Assembly (NCBI GenBank): GCA_031552825.1
Contig: JAVBMD010000035.1
Span: forward strand, 1 to 59,432
DNA length: 59,432 nt
Reading direction: 5' to 3'
DNA from: WQXF01 sp031552825
GTDB taxonomy: Bacteria; Bacillota; Clostridia; Christensenellales; Aristaeellaceae
The notes beneath the pieces are model-generated. The model was not told the DNA's origin. It did no database searches and worked only from the letters and a program-made list of their open reading frames with translations. Positions 1 through 7,568 of the stretch are shown piece by piece (the first letter of the stretch is position 1; each line of letters starts with the position of its first letter). The translations under genes and the position numbers were made by a program.

Positions 1-92
1 TCTTACTCTTTCTCTTGCCTGTATCGTTTTCAAGGATCGCTTGCCCCCCGCTGCCGCTCGCTTTTGCTTGCCGCGCTCGGGAGAGCTTGTAT

Positions 93-121
93 AGGATAGC
101 ACGCGACCGCCCTCTTGTCAA
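93..121 (-). promoter_or_regulatory. Sigma-A promoter reading out of the left edge
   Basis: On the minus strand TTGACA (116-121) and TATCCT (93-98) are separated by 17 bases. It lies just downstream of the 151-813 gene and points left, so it should drive a gene or RNA outside the window. The target cannot be seen. Confidence 0.6.
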
Positions 122-150
122 CCATGTTTTTAAGAAAAAATACTTACTTT

Positions 151-813
151 CTACTTACTTTTACTTACAGATTCATCGAACCGCTTCATCAGCCACGAAA
201 CCAGCCGCACTGCGTTTTCTTGGTTCCGGCTATAGGCGGCCACCGACCATAACATATCGCTGCTGTCGACCCTATACTGCTCCAATCCCTTTTGCGTTGC
301 CGCAGGAACGCCATACAGCGCGCTGCCGCCATCGGGCGATGGCAACCTGCCCGCAGAGGTGTCGATCCCCGCAAGCTCCAGCGTGCCAGAGGCGACAAAC
401 TCATCCAGCGGCAGAAACAACCCCCCTTCCGCTCCGCCATATTGACGGAAGCGGCTCCACGGCATCAGGAACACATCGCCTTCATGAGCGGATACATAAG
501 TGCTAAACTGCATCTGCGCGTAGGGATCCTCTTGATCGCCGGAGCCTAGCGCGATGGCTAAAAAATTGAAAGCCTCCTGATCCGGAAAGGCGGCGCGGAG
601 CTCGGCGTTCAGATCCGCCGACATGCGCTCGACGTCGGCGCTGGGCGCAAGAATATATATGTCCAGCTTTTTATTGGCAGGCGGGCGGTAGGCCGTCATG
701 TTATAGATCAGATCCCACCCAAATACCGCCAGCGCAACCAGCAGCGCGTACTTCCACGCGTTATAGGTAAAGTGATGGCGCATCCGCGCGCGGGTTATGC
801 GGTTGTCGACCAT
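151..813 (-). CDS. Membrane-anchored hypothetical protein, weakly binding-protein-like
   Basis: I do not recognise a named family for this 220-residue protein. After a basic N-terminus there is one hydrophobic segment at about residues 17-38 (KYALLVALAVFGWDLIY), which looks like an uncleaved membrane anchor, so the rest should lie outside the cell. The external part has an alternation of strands and helices and phrases (EGDVFLMPW, GLFLPLDEFVASG) reminiscent of extracellular solute-binding proteins, but it is only about half their usual length. The start is preceded by a strong GGGGGAGG site. It lies 31 bases downstream of lysS on the same strand, so it probably belongs to the greA-lysS transcript. 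Function unknown. Confidence 0.75.
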   Translation of the reverse strand: MVDNRITRARMRHHFTYNAWKYALLVALAVFGWDLIYNMTAYRPPANKKLDIYILAPSADVERMSADLNAELRAAFPDQEAFNFLAIALGSGDQEDPYAQMQFSTYVSAHEGDVFLMPWSRFRQYGGAEGGLFLPLDEFVASGTLELAGIDTSAGRLPSPDGGSALYGVPAATQKGLEQYRVDSSDMLWSVAAYSRNQENAVRLVSWLMKRFDESVSKSK

Positions 814-844
814 GCTCGTCCTCCCCCTCGCGCCGTGTGAAAAC

Positions 845-2341
845 CTAGTCGCGTGGCTTCATCGTGGGGAACAACAACACATCGCGGATCGTGGCGGAAT
901 CGGTAAGCAGCATCACCAGCCGGTCGACACCGATGCCGATGCCCCCGGTCGGCGGCATGCCGTATTCCAACGATTCGCAGAAATCCTCGTCAATGACCAT
1001 CGCTTCATCGTCGCCCTTGGCGCGCTCGCGCGCCTGATCCTCGAAACGCTGACGCTGGTCGATTGGATCGTTAAGCTCAGAAAAAGCGTTGGCATACTCG
1101 TGTCGCGCGATGAATAGCTCAAAGCGCTCCGTCAGCTCCGGCTGCCCCGGCTTCTTCTTGGCCAGCGGAGAAATCTCCGTGGGATATTCGGTGATGAAGG
1201 TGGGCTGCACAATCTTCTCCTCAACAAAGGCATCGAAGGCTTCGGCAAGGATCTGACCACGCGTGGCGGACTTGTTCTTTAAATGCAAGTTCAGTGACGC
1301 GGCTAGCGCGCGCGCCGCCTCGTCGTCGGCACAAGCCATAAAATCCGCGCCGGTGTGTTGCTTGACGGCATCGTTCATCGTGACGCGCGCGAAGGGCGGC
1401 GTCAGGTTGATCTCCTCGCCTTGGTAGGTGATCTTGGTATCGCCGTGCACCGCCTTGCAGCAGTGGGCAATCACACCCTCGGCGATCTCCATCATGCCTT
1501 CCATATTGGTATAGGCCTGATACAGCTCCATCATCGTAAATTCGGGATTGTGGGTGGTGTCCATACCCTCGTTGCGGAAGTTGCGGCCGATTTCATACAC
1601 CCGCTCCAGTCCGCCGACGATCAGCTGCTTGAGCTTGAGCTCCAGCGCGATGCGCAGATGCATATCAAGATCCAGCGTATTATGGTGCGTCATGAAAGGA
1701 CGCGCCGAGGCGCCGCTGGCCACGGTGTTGAGAATCGGCGTCTCAACCTCTAAAAAACCGAGGCCGTCAAAGTAACGGCGCATTTCGCTGATGATGCGGC
1801 TGCGGGCGAGGAACGTTCCGCGCACCTCGGGGTTGACGATCAGATCCAGATAGCGCTGGCGATAGCGCAAATCCGGATCCTTGAGACCATGAAACTTCTC
1901 GGGCAGCACCTTGAGCGACTTGCTCAGCAACACCACCGAGGAAGCATGCACCGAAATCTCGCCCTTCTGCGTGCGGAAAGCCACACCCCGCACGCCGACG
2001 ATATCGCCAAGATCCATTTCCTTAAACGCGGCATAGGCTTCCTCGCCGATATCGTCGCGGCGGACATAGAACTGAATCCGTCCCGCTCCGTCCAGCATAT
2101 GTGCAAAGGCCGCCTTGCCCATGACGCGCTTGGACATCATGCGCCCGGCGATGGCGACGTTTTGCCCCTCCAGCGCCTCGAAACACTCCAATATCTCCTC
2201 GGAACTGTGTGTGCGGTCGAAGCGCACGATGGCGTATGGATTTTGACCGGCATCGACCAGCGCAGCCAACTTTTGACGGCGAATACCCTCCTGCTCGGAG
2301 AGTCCTTCCTGCTCCAAGGGCTGGGACGGGGTTTCCTGCAT
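845..2341 (-). CDS. lysS: Lysyl-tRNA synthetase, class II
   Basis: This cytoplasmic enzyme attaches lysine to tRNA-Lys using ATP. The 498-residue length is normal for bacterial LysS. An N-terminal OB-fold anticodon-binding domain (about residues 50-150) precedes the class II catalytic core, with motif 2 visible as FRNEGMDTTHNPEF and motif 3 as GIGIGVDRLVMLL near the C-terminus. I start at the ATG at 2341 (MQETPSQ) because GAGGAGG lies 8 bases upstream; an in-frame TTG further upstream would sit before that site. It follows greA by 30 bases and is very likely co-transcribed with it from the consensus promoter at 2965-2993. Confidence 0.97.
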   Translation of the reverse strand: MQETPSQPLEQEGLSEQEGIRRQKLAALVDAGQNPYAIVRFDRTHSSEEILECFEALEGQNVAIAGRMMSKRVMGKAAFAHMLDGAGRIQFYVRRDDIGEEAYAAFKEMDLGDIVGVRGVAFRTQKGEISVHASSVVLLSKSLKVLPEKFHGLKDPDLRYRQRYLDLIVNPEVRGTFLARSRIISEMRRYFDGLGFLEVETPILNTVASGASARPFMTHHNTLDLDMHLRIALELKLKQLIVGGLERVYEIGRNFRNEGMDTTHNPEFTMMELYQAYTNMEGMMEIAEGVIAHCCKAVHGDTKITYQGEEINLTPPFARVTMNDAVKQHTGADFMACADDEAARALAASLNLHLKNKSATRGQILAEAFDAFVEEKIVQPTFITEYPTEISPLAKKKPGQPELTERFELFIARHEYANAFSELNDPIDQRQRFEDQARERAKGDDEAMVIDEDFCESLEYGMPPTGGIGIGVDRLVMLLTDSATIRDVLLFPTMKPRD

Positions 2342-2371
2342 GGATACGTCCTCCTCTATTGGACTCAAAAA

Positions 2372-2854
2372 TTACAGATGAATATCCAGAATTTTGACGT
2401 TCCAAACGCCGCTGGGCACAGGAATTTCGACGGTATCGCCCACACAGCGTCCCAGCAACGCCGCGCCAACCGGCGATTCGTTGGAGATGCGGTTCTTCAT
2501 CGGATCGGCCTCGGGCGCGCCGACGATGGCATACTCTTCTTCTTCTTTTTCGCTCAAATCGAGTACCCTGACCACGCTGCCGACGCTAACGCGATCGGTG
2601 GTGATCTCGCTTTCGTCGATTACCTCGGCGTTGCGGATGGTCTCCTCCAGCGAGAGGATGTGGTGCTCCACGCGGGACTGCTCGTTCTTGGCCTCGTCAT
2701 ATTCGGCGTTCTCGCTTAAATCGCCAAAGGCGATCGCCGTTTTAATTTGCTCGGCGATCTCGGTTCTGCGCACGTTTTTGTAATACTCCAGCTCCTCAAT
2801 GAGCTTTTTGAGCCCGTCCGCCGATACGATGGGACGCTTGCTTTCATTCGCCAT
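2372..2854 (-). CDS. greA: Transcription elongation factor GreA
   Basis: GreA rescues backtracked RNA polymerase by stimulating cleavage of the nascent transcript through the secondary channel. The 160-residue product has the expected N-terminal coiled-coil hairpin (about residues 10-75, with the acidic tip region DLSENAEYDEAKNEQ) and a C-terminal FKBP-like domain containing PVGAALLGRCVGDTVEIPVP. The start MANESKRP at 2854 is chosen because AAAGGAG lies just upstream; the open frame continues 8 codons further without a ribosome site. It is the first gene of greA-lysS. Confidence 0.97.
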   Translation of the reverse strand: MANESKRPIVSADGLKKLIEELEYYKNVRRTEIAEQIKTAIAFGDLSENAEYDEAKNEQSRVEHHILSLEETIRNAEVIDESEITTDRVSVGSVVRVLDLSEKEEEEYAIVGAPEADPMKNRISNESPVGAALLGRCVGDTVEIPVPSGVWNVKILDIHL

Positions 2855-2964
2855 ATTGACTCTCCTTTGGGTATTCAAGTAGACCCGTTGCTATGTTCCG
2901 TATCCGAAAATAAGACGAAGCCCCCGCACGGTGCCGTGCAGGTGCTACGTTTGCTCAAGGCTGG

Positions 2965-2993
2965 ATTATAGCGGATGAGGCGGCGTTTGTCAA
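2965..2993 (-). promoter_or_regulatory. Consensus sigma-A promoter of greA-lysS
   Basis: On the minus strand a perfect TTGACA (2988-2993) is followed after 17 bases by a perfect TATAAT (2965-2970). It starts right behind the stop codon of the dehydrogenase gene at 2995 and faces greA. Confidence 0.88.
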
Positions 2994-2994
2994 T

Positions 2995-4041
2995 TTAAAT
3001 TCTCGTATGAACGACCTCGTTCCGCTCGGCGGAGCGCAACATAGCCTCCATCAATTTCATGAGGCGCTGCTGCTCGCGATGCGTGACCAGCGGCCTTTCC
3101 TCGCCGCGAATCGCGCACAGCATATTGCGGTAAAAATCGCGCACATCGCTGGCCACCTCGGGCAACGGATAGCGCCGAATGGTTTCGTCAGTGCGCGGAG
3201 CCATTGTCTTGGTTAGTCCCGCAGCGGTCACCACCGGCACGGCGTCGCGCTTCTCCCAATCCGACACCATCACAATCTCGCCGTCCAGCGCCCAACTATG
3301 GATAACGGCGGTTCCATTTTCGCCCTGCATGTACCAGCGCGGCAGGTTGATAAAGTTGCTGGTGCCGACCTCGACATGCGCAGTCAGCCCGTTCGCGAAG
3401 GTTAGGATCGCCTTAAATCCGTCGTCCACCTCGTCATTGGTGACATGCGTTACGGCGCAAAAGGTGGACACCACCGGTTCCGGGATCATCTGCAACAGTT
3501 GATCGAGCAAGTGTACGCCCCAATCGAGGATCATGCCGCCTCCCTGCAGGCGGGTGTTGCGCCAATCGCCGGGCACCCCGCGCGAACCGTGTACGCGGCT
3601 TTCGATGTTGAACACGCGCCCCAGCGTATGCTGCTCGTAAATTTTCCGGATGACCAAGTAATCCTCGTCCCATCGGCGGTTCTGGTGCACGGTGAACAGT
3701 CGGTCAGCGCGGCGTGCGGCGTCGATCATCGCCTGCAAATCGTCGCTGGACAGTGTTACCGGTTTCTCGCAGATCACGTGCTTCCCCGCGGCCAGCGCCT
3801 GCTCGGCGATCGCGCGGTGCACATCGTTCGGCGTGGCGATAGTCACCAATTCAACCCTCGGATCCGCAAGCAATTCATTTAAGGAAGCGTAAGCATAAAG
3901 ACCCTCCTGCTCCGCCGCGTCACGGCGCTGCGGCAGGATATCATAAACACCGGCGATGGCGATATCCTCAGGCATGGTGCGCAGCTGCTTCACATGCCAC
4001 TCACCCATGCCGCCATAGCCGATCAATGCCCAATTCAACAT
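2995..4041 (-). CDS. Gfo/Idh/MocA family NAD(P)-dependent dehydrogenase
   Basis: The 348-residue product has an N-terminal Rossmann domain with a GYGGMGEWH nucleotide-binding turn (residues 8-16) and the family hallmark CEKPVTL at about residue 94, followed by the C-terminal alpha/beta substrate domain (with DWGVHLLDQLL). These enzymes oxidise or reduce sugars, inositols and related polyols. The substrate cannot be told from the sequence. It has its own promoter (4080-4108) and a good site (AGGAGG) before the ATG at 4041. No neighbour indicates a pathway, because greA lies downstream with its own promoter and the MATE gene is divergent. Confidence 0.92.
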   Translation of the reverse strand: MLNWALIGYGGMGEWHVKQLRTMPEDIAIAGVYDILPQRRDAAEQEGLYAYASLNELLADPRVELVTIATPNDVHRAIAEQALAAGKHVICEKPVTLSSDDLQAMIDAARRADRLFTVHQNRRWDEDYLVIRKIYEQHTLGRVFNIESRVHGSRGVPGDWRNTRLQGGGMILDWGVHLLDQLLQMIPEPVVSTFCAVTHVTNDEVDDGFKAILTFANGLTAHVEVGTSNFINLPRWYMQGENGTAVIHSWALDGEIVMVSDWEKRDAVPVVTAAGLTKTMAPRTDETIRRYPLPEVASDVRDFYRNMLCAIRGEERPLVTHREQQRLMKLMEAMLRSAERNEVVHTRI

Positions 4042-4079
4042 CTTTCCATCCTCCTACGAATACGTTTTCGCTCCTTCGT

Positions 4080-4108
4080 ATTGTAGTCTTTTCAAGCAAG
4101 CTCGTCAA
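4080..4108 (-). promoter_or_regulatory. Sigma-A promoter of the Gfo/Idh/MocA gene
   Basis: On the minus strand TTGACG (4103-4108), a 17-base spacer and TACAAT (4080-4085) lie 39 bases upstream of the start codon. Confidence 0.75.
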
Positions 4109-4124
4109 CGGCCAATTTGCGCTA

Positions 4125-4153
4125 TTGACAATCCCAATATAATTAGACATACT
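4125..4153 (+). promoter_or_regulatory. Possible promoter of the MATE exporter gene
   Basis: A perfect TTGACA at 4125-4130 is followed after 17 bases by the weak -10 CATACT (4148-4153). A TATAAT at 4138-4143 is too close to that -35 and lacks a good -35 of its own. The gene starts at 4210. Confidence 0.4.
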
Positions 4154-4209
4154 ACTACTCAAAACCCGCTGAGAAACCGTTTTCCGGCGTTAACAAGGAT
4201 GTGGAACAA

Positions 4210-5649
4210 ATGGCTTCGTCTCCCAAGAACAACTATTTGCGCATGGCCACTTGGCCGATTCCCAAGCTGATCCTCACGATGGCCTTCCCCACCATCTTGG
4301 CGATGCTGGTGCAGTCGGTATACAGCATGGCCGATGTTTACTTCGTCGGGCAGATTCCGCTCATCGCTAAGCAGTCTACGGCGGCGGTTTCGCTGGTGGG
4401 ACCGGTTTTCATTTTAATTCAGGCCGTCGGACTGGCTTTCGGCATGGGCGGTGGCAGCTACATTTCCCGCCTGCTCGGGCAAGGGCGCGGTGAGGACGCG
4501 AATCGCGTGCTCTCCACCTGTTTCCACGTCGGTTGGGCGGTGTGCCTCGCGCTGCTGGTGCTCGGCGAAATCGCCATGCATCCGCTGATGCGCGTGCTGG
4601 GCGCCACCGAGGATACCCTCTCGCTGGCCATCGAGTATGCGCAGGTCACGCTGATCGGCGCGCCGATTATGGCTTGCTGTTTCGTGATGAACAACGCGCT
4701 GCGCGCCGAGGGCAACGTGGTGTTCTCCACCATCGGCATGACCTCCGGTGCGCTGCTCAACATCGTGCTGGATCCCATCTGCATCCACGCGTTGGGCATG
4801 GGGGTACGCGGCGCAGCGGTCGCAACCGTATTCAGCCAACTGGTCAGCATGCTGATCCTCTACTCGTTCTATGCGCGCAAGCGCAGTCACCTCACGCTCG
4901 CGTTGCGTTTCTTCTCGCCCACGCCCGAAGTATTCCGCGAGGTGTTCCGCATCGGCATCCCTACCTTTTTGCGCAACATCCTCGGCGCCGCTTCGGCGGT
5001 ACTCATCACCCACGCGGCTAACCCCTACGGCACCGAAGCGGTGGCGGGGCTGGGGCTGGTCACCAAGTTCTCTTGGGTGGTATTCTCCATTTTGCTGGGG
5101 TTCGCGATGGCGTACATGCCGGTATGCGGCTTCAACTACGGCGCAAAACTATATTCCCGCGTGCGGCAGGCGTATGGCTTCGCGCTGCGGGTCGGTATCA
5201 CCTTTATGAGCGTTTGCGGCGTGCTGCTCTTCCTGTTCGCGGCGCCGGTGGCATCGGCGCTGCACAGCGACCCGGCGGTATCCGCGCTCGGCGAACAGGT
5301 GATGCGCGCGCAGGCGCTCACCTATCCGTTGCTGGGCTGGGGCGTGCTGATAAACATGCTGTTTGAATCGTTAGGCCGTGGCAAGCAAGCCGCTATCCTA
5401 AGCTTGGGGCGGCAGGGGCTGTTCCTGATGGCGGCGGTACTGATCCTGCCGCGCCTGTTTGGTTTGGGCGGCCTGATCGCCGCGCAGCCGGTGGCCGATC
5501 TCCTGTTCGTTATATTGGCCGTGCCAATGTCGCTGGGGCTGATCCGCGAGCTCAACGGGCTCAAGGACGATCCGATTCCCTTCGATTCCGCGGAGGAGCC
5601 GGCGACAAAGCCGGTGCTGGCTGAGCAGATCGAGGCAAAGGCAATCTGA
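4210..5649 (+). CDS. MATE family multidrug/cation antiporter
   Basis: A polytopic inner-membrane protein of 479 residues with about twelve hydrophobic helices in two homologous halves, typical of the MATE (NorM/DinF-like) exporters that expel cationic drugs or metabolites using a sodium or proton gradient. Family-typical stretches include MAFPTILAMLVQSVYSMAD in helix 1 and VAGLGLVTKFSWVVFSILLG in helix 7. I start at the ATG at 4210, with AAGG about 10 bases upstream; the GTG at 4201 sits directly on that site and is less likely. The gene converges on the 5651-6640 gene with a single base between the two stop codons and no terminator. Confidence 0.93.
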   Translation: MASSPKNNYLRMATWPIPKLILTMAFPTILAMLVQSVYSMADVYFVGQIPLIAKQSTAAVSLVGPVFILIQAVGLAFGMGGGSYISRLLGQGRGEDANRVLSTCFHVGWAVCLALLVLGEIAMHPLMRVLGATEDTLSLAIEYAQVTLIGAPIMACCFVMNNALRAEGNVVFSTIGMTSGALLNIVLDPICIHALGMGVRGAAVATVFSQLVSMLILYSFYARKRSHLTLALRFFSPTPEVFREVFRIGIPTFLRNILGAASAVLITHAANPYGTEAVAGLGLVTKFSWVVFSILLGFAMAYMPVCGFNYGAKLYSRVRQAYGFALRVGITFMSVCGVLLFLFAAPVASALHSDPAVSALGEQVMRAQALTYPLLGWGVLINMLFESLGRGKQAAILSLGRQGLFLMAAVLILPRLFGLGGLIAAQPVADLLFVILAVPMSLGLIRELNGLKDDPIPFDSAEEPATKPVLAEQIEAKAI

Positions 5650-5650
5650 T

Positions 5651-6640
5651 TTACGGCAGCGTTGCCGCCGTCACTTTGCGCCCTGGAATCCAAACATATA
5701 TCCCCTGCTCAATCGGGTAAGCAAAGGTCTGCGCGTTGATCGGTTCCTTCTTTGCCAGCAGCAGCGCCAATTGCGTCGCCGCGTCGCCCATGTTTTCGCC
5801 ATCGTTCAGGACGGTGCCGAGCAGCGTTCCCTCCTTGAGCGCGGCGATGGCGTGGCTGGTAGCATCCACGCCGACCACTGGCAGAAAGCGATCCTCTGTG
5901 AAGAAACCGGCCGCCTTGAGCGCCTCGATCGCTCCAAGCGCCATCTCGTCGTTGTTGGCGATCACGCACTCGATGCGCTCGCCATAGGAGGCGATGATGT
6001 GCGACATTCTCTCCTGCGCGATAGCGCGCTGCCACATCGCGCTTTCCTCTACCAAGTTTTCCATCACAAAACCGGCACGCTGAATGGCCTGCACCGAGTA
6101 AGCTGTGCGCAGCGTGGCATCCTGATGTCCCGGCTCCCCTTTAAGCATCACGTATTGGATGACGCCGTCGCCATTCTTATCGGCCTGCGGATGGGCGGAA
6201 AAGTATTCGGCGATCAGCTCACCGCTCATGGTGCCCGATTCCTTCGGATCACTGCCGACGTAGTACACATTTTCATATAGTGCGAGATCTTCATAGACTG
6301 GCTCCCGGTTGATGCACACCACAGGCACGCCGTAGGCATGCGCCATGCGGAGCAGGTACACAGCCGCGGTGCGATCCACCGGGTTTAGAATGAGCACGTC
6401 GATCCCCTTGCGGAGCAACTGCTCCACCTGGTCGTTCTGCGTAATCTGGGAGTTGGCGCTGTCCACAAACAAAATATCGGCCTTTTCCGCGCCTGCTTGC
6501 TGGATCCGGGCGCACACGGCATGCATGAAGGTATCGGTTCCGTCATACACCAGCAAACCGATGCGCGGCAACGCCTGCCCGCCCAGTGCGGTTATCGGCG
6601 GCAGCAGGAGCATACAAACCAAAGCAATCCACTTTTTCAT
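5651..6640 (-). CDS. MglB-like galactose/glucose-binding protein, probable sensor
   Basis: This exported type I periplasmic-binding-fold protein (329 residues) has an N-terminal signal peptide (MKKWIALVCMLLLP, then ALGGQA). It keeps nearly all sugar contacts known from E. coli MglB: D-T-F near residue 38, ILNPVD, GEPGHQDATLR (equivalents of His152, Asp154, Arg158), AMW (Trp183), IANND (Asn211), GVD (Asp236) and VLND (Asn256). It also has a calcium-type loop DKNGDGVIQ. It is the last gene of an operon with a sensor kinase and response regulator and has no ATPase or permease beside it, so I infer a sugar-sensing partner of the kinase, not a transporter component. AGGAGG decides the start at the second of two close ATGs. 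Confidence 0.88.
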   Translation of the reverse strand: MKKWIALVCMLLLPPITALGGQALPRIGLLVYDGTDTFMHAVCARIQQAGAEKADILFVDSANSQITQNDQVEQLLRKGIDVLILNPVDRTAAVYLLRMAHAYGVPVVCINREPVYEDLALYENVYYVGSDPKESGTMSGELIAEYFSAHPQADKNGDGVIQYVMLKGEPGHQDATLRTAYSVQAIQRAGFVMENLVEESAMWQRAIAQERMSHIIASYGERIECVIANNDEMALGAIEALKAAGFFTEDRFLPVVGVDATSHAIAALKEGTLLGTVLNDGENMGDAATQLALLLAKKEPINAQTFAYPIEQGIYVWIPGRKVTAATLP

Positions 6641-6650
6641 CGACATCCTC

Positions 6651-7568
6651 CTACTGCAGCAACGGGAACATCAGCTTGATGTTCTCGGTGAGATACATCG
6701 TTTCCGGCGTCACCACGCGGCTTGGCGCGTATACCGGCTCAGCAAACCGGTCGCCGGACACGCAGCCGCGCGCCACCATCACCGCCTGATAACCGAGTGC
6801 ATACGGCATGTCGACGAGCAAACCGCCGCACCCGTAGCGCAGGCATTCCGCGCGTTCATCGCCGGGATCGAACCCCCAAAGAACGCCTGCGGGCATCGCG
6901 TCGCGCAGCATCTCCCACCGCCAAAGCTGCGCTGTCAGCGCGCCGGTTACCGCTACGCGATGTGATTTAAGCGGCGCAAGCCCATCAATCGTTTCGCCTT
7001 CTACAACCTCGATCCGCTCGTCCTTGTTTAACGCTTGATGGAGCCCAGCCAGCCGCGCACTGGCCAGCGCCGTGCCGTCGGTGTAGATGCGCAGCGGTAT
7101 CGAATCTCCTCGCGCGGCTAAAGCCTCGCCCAAGAGCCTTCCCTGTTCCATCGGATCGAAGCGTACGCTGGCATCGGCGGCTTCATTTACCTGCCCTAGC
7201 TGCACCAGCGGCGCCTTCCAGCGCTTGGCCAACTCGGCGGCGCGCCGCATGGTTTGTTCGTCGCACGGCGGCAGCAGGATTGCCGTTGGCGGATCCGTCT
7301 CCCACGCCACAAACCAATGTAGAATTTGCTCGTCAACGGACGCCCCCTGCTCGGTGGTGTACAGTTCCAATTCGACGCCCAGTTCGGCGGCGGCGGTCTG
7401 CGCGCCCTGCTTGAGCTGCATCACGTAGGTACCCTTGTCCTCGGTGAGTACCAGCGCATAGCGCGGTGAGACGCCCATCGCCGCCGGTTGTGGGCTGCGA
7501 AAGCCCCAGATCATCAGCGCAACCGATACCGCCACGCAGAGGATCGCGATCAAGTACGGCTTCTTCAT
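6651..7568 (-). CDS. Membrane-anchored periplasmic-binding-fold protein of the sensor operon
   Basis: The 305-residue product begins with a hydrophobic segment (residues 5-23) that lacks both a lipobox cysteine and a clear cleavage site, so it is probably membrane-anchored with the rest outside. The body has the two-lobed sugar-binding (type I) pattern with phrases such as PTAILLPPCDEQTMRRA and LLVDMPYALGYQAVMVA. The galactose-contact motifs seen in the neighbouring 5651-6640 protein are missing, so it probably recognises another ligand or acts as an adaptor. Its ATG overlaps the kinase stop by 4 bases and it ends 10 bases before the next binding-protein gene. It resembles no transporter component closely. 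The role as a kinase co-receptor is inference. Confidence 0.82.
   Translation of the reverse strand: MKKPYLIAILCVAVSVALMIWGFRSPQPAAMGVSPRYALVLTEDKGTYVMQLKQGAQTAAAELGVELELYTTEQGASVDEQILHWFVAWETDPPTAILLPPCDEQTMRRAAELAKRWKAPLVQLGQVNEAADASVRFDPMEQGRLLGEALAARGDSIPLRIYTDGTALASARLAGLHQALNKDERIEVVEGETIDGLAPLKSHRVAVTGALTAQLWRWEMLRDAMPAGVLWGFDPGDERAECLRYGCGGLLVDMPYALGYQAVMVARGCVSGDRFAEPVYAPSRVVTPETMYLTENIKLMFPLLQ

Noticed and set aside
4138..4143. TATAAT as the main -10 of the MATE promoter
   Set aside because: The good TTGACA at 4125-4130 is only 7 bases away, and no other -35 stands at 16-18 bases.
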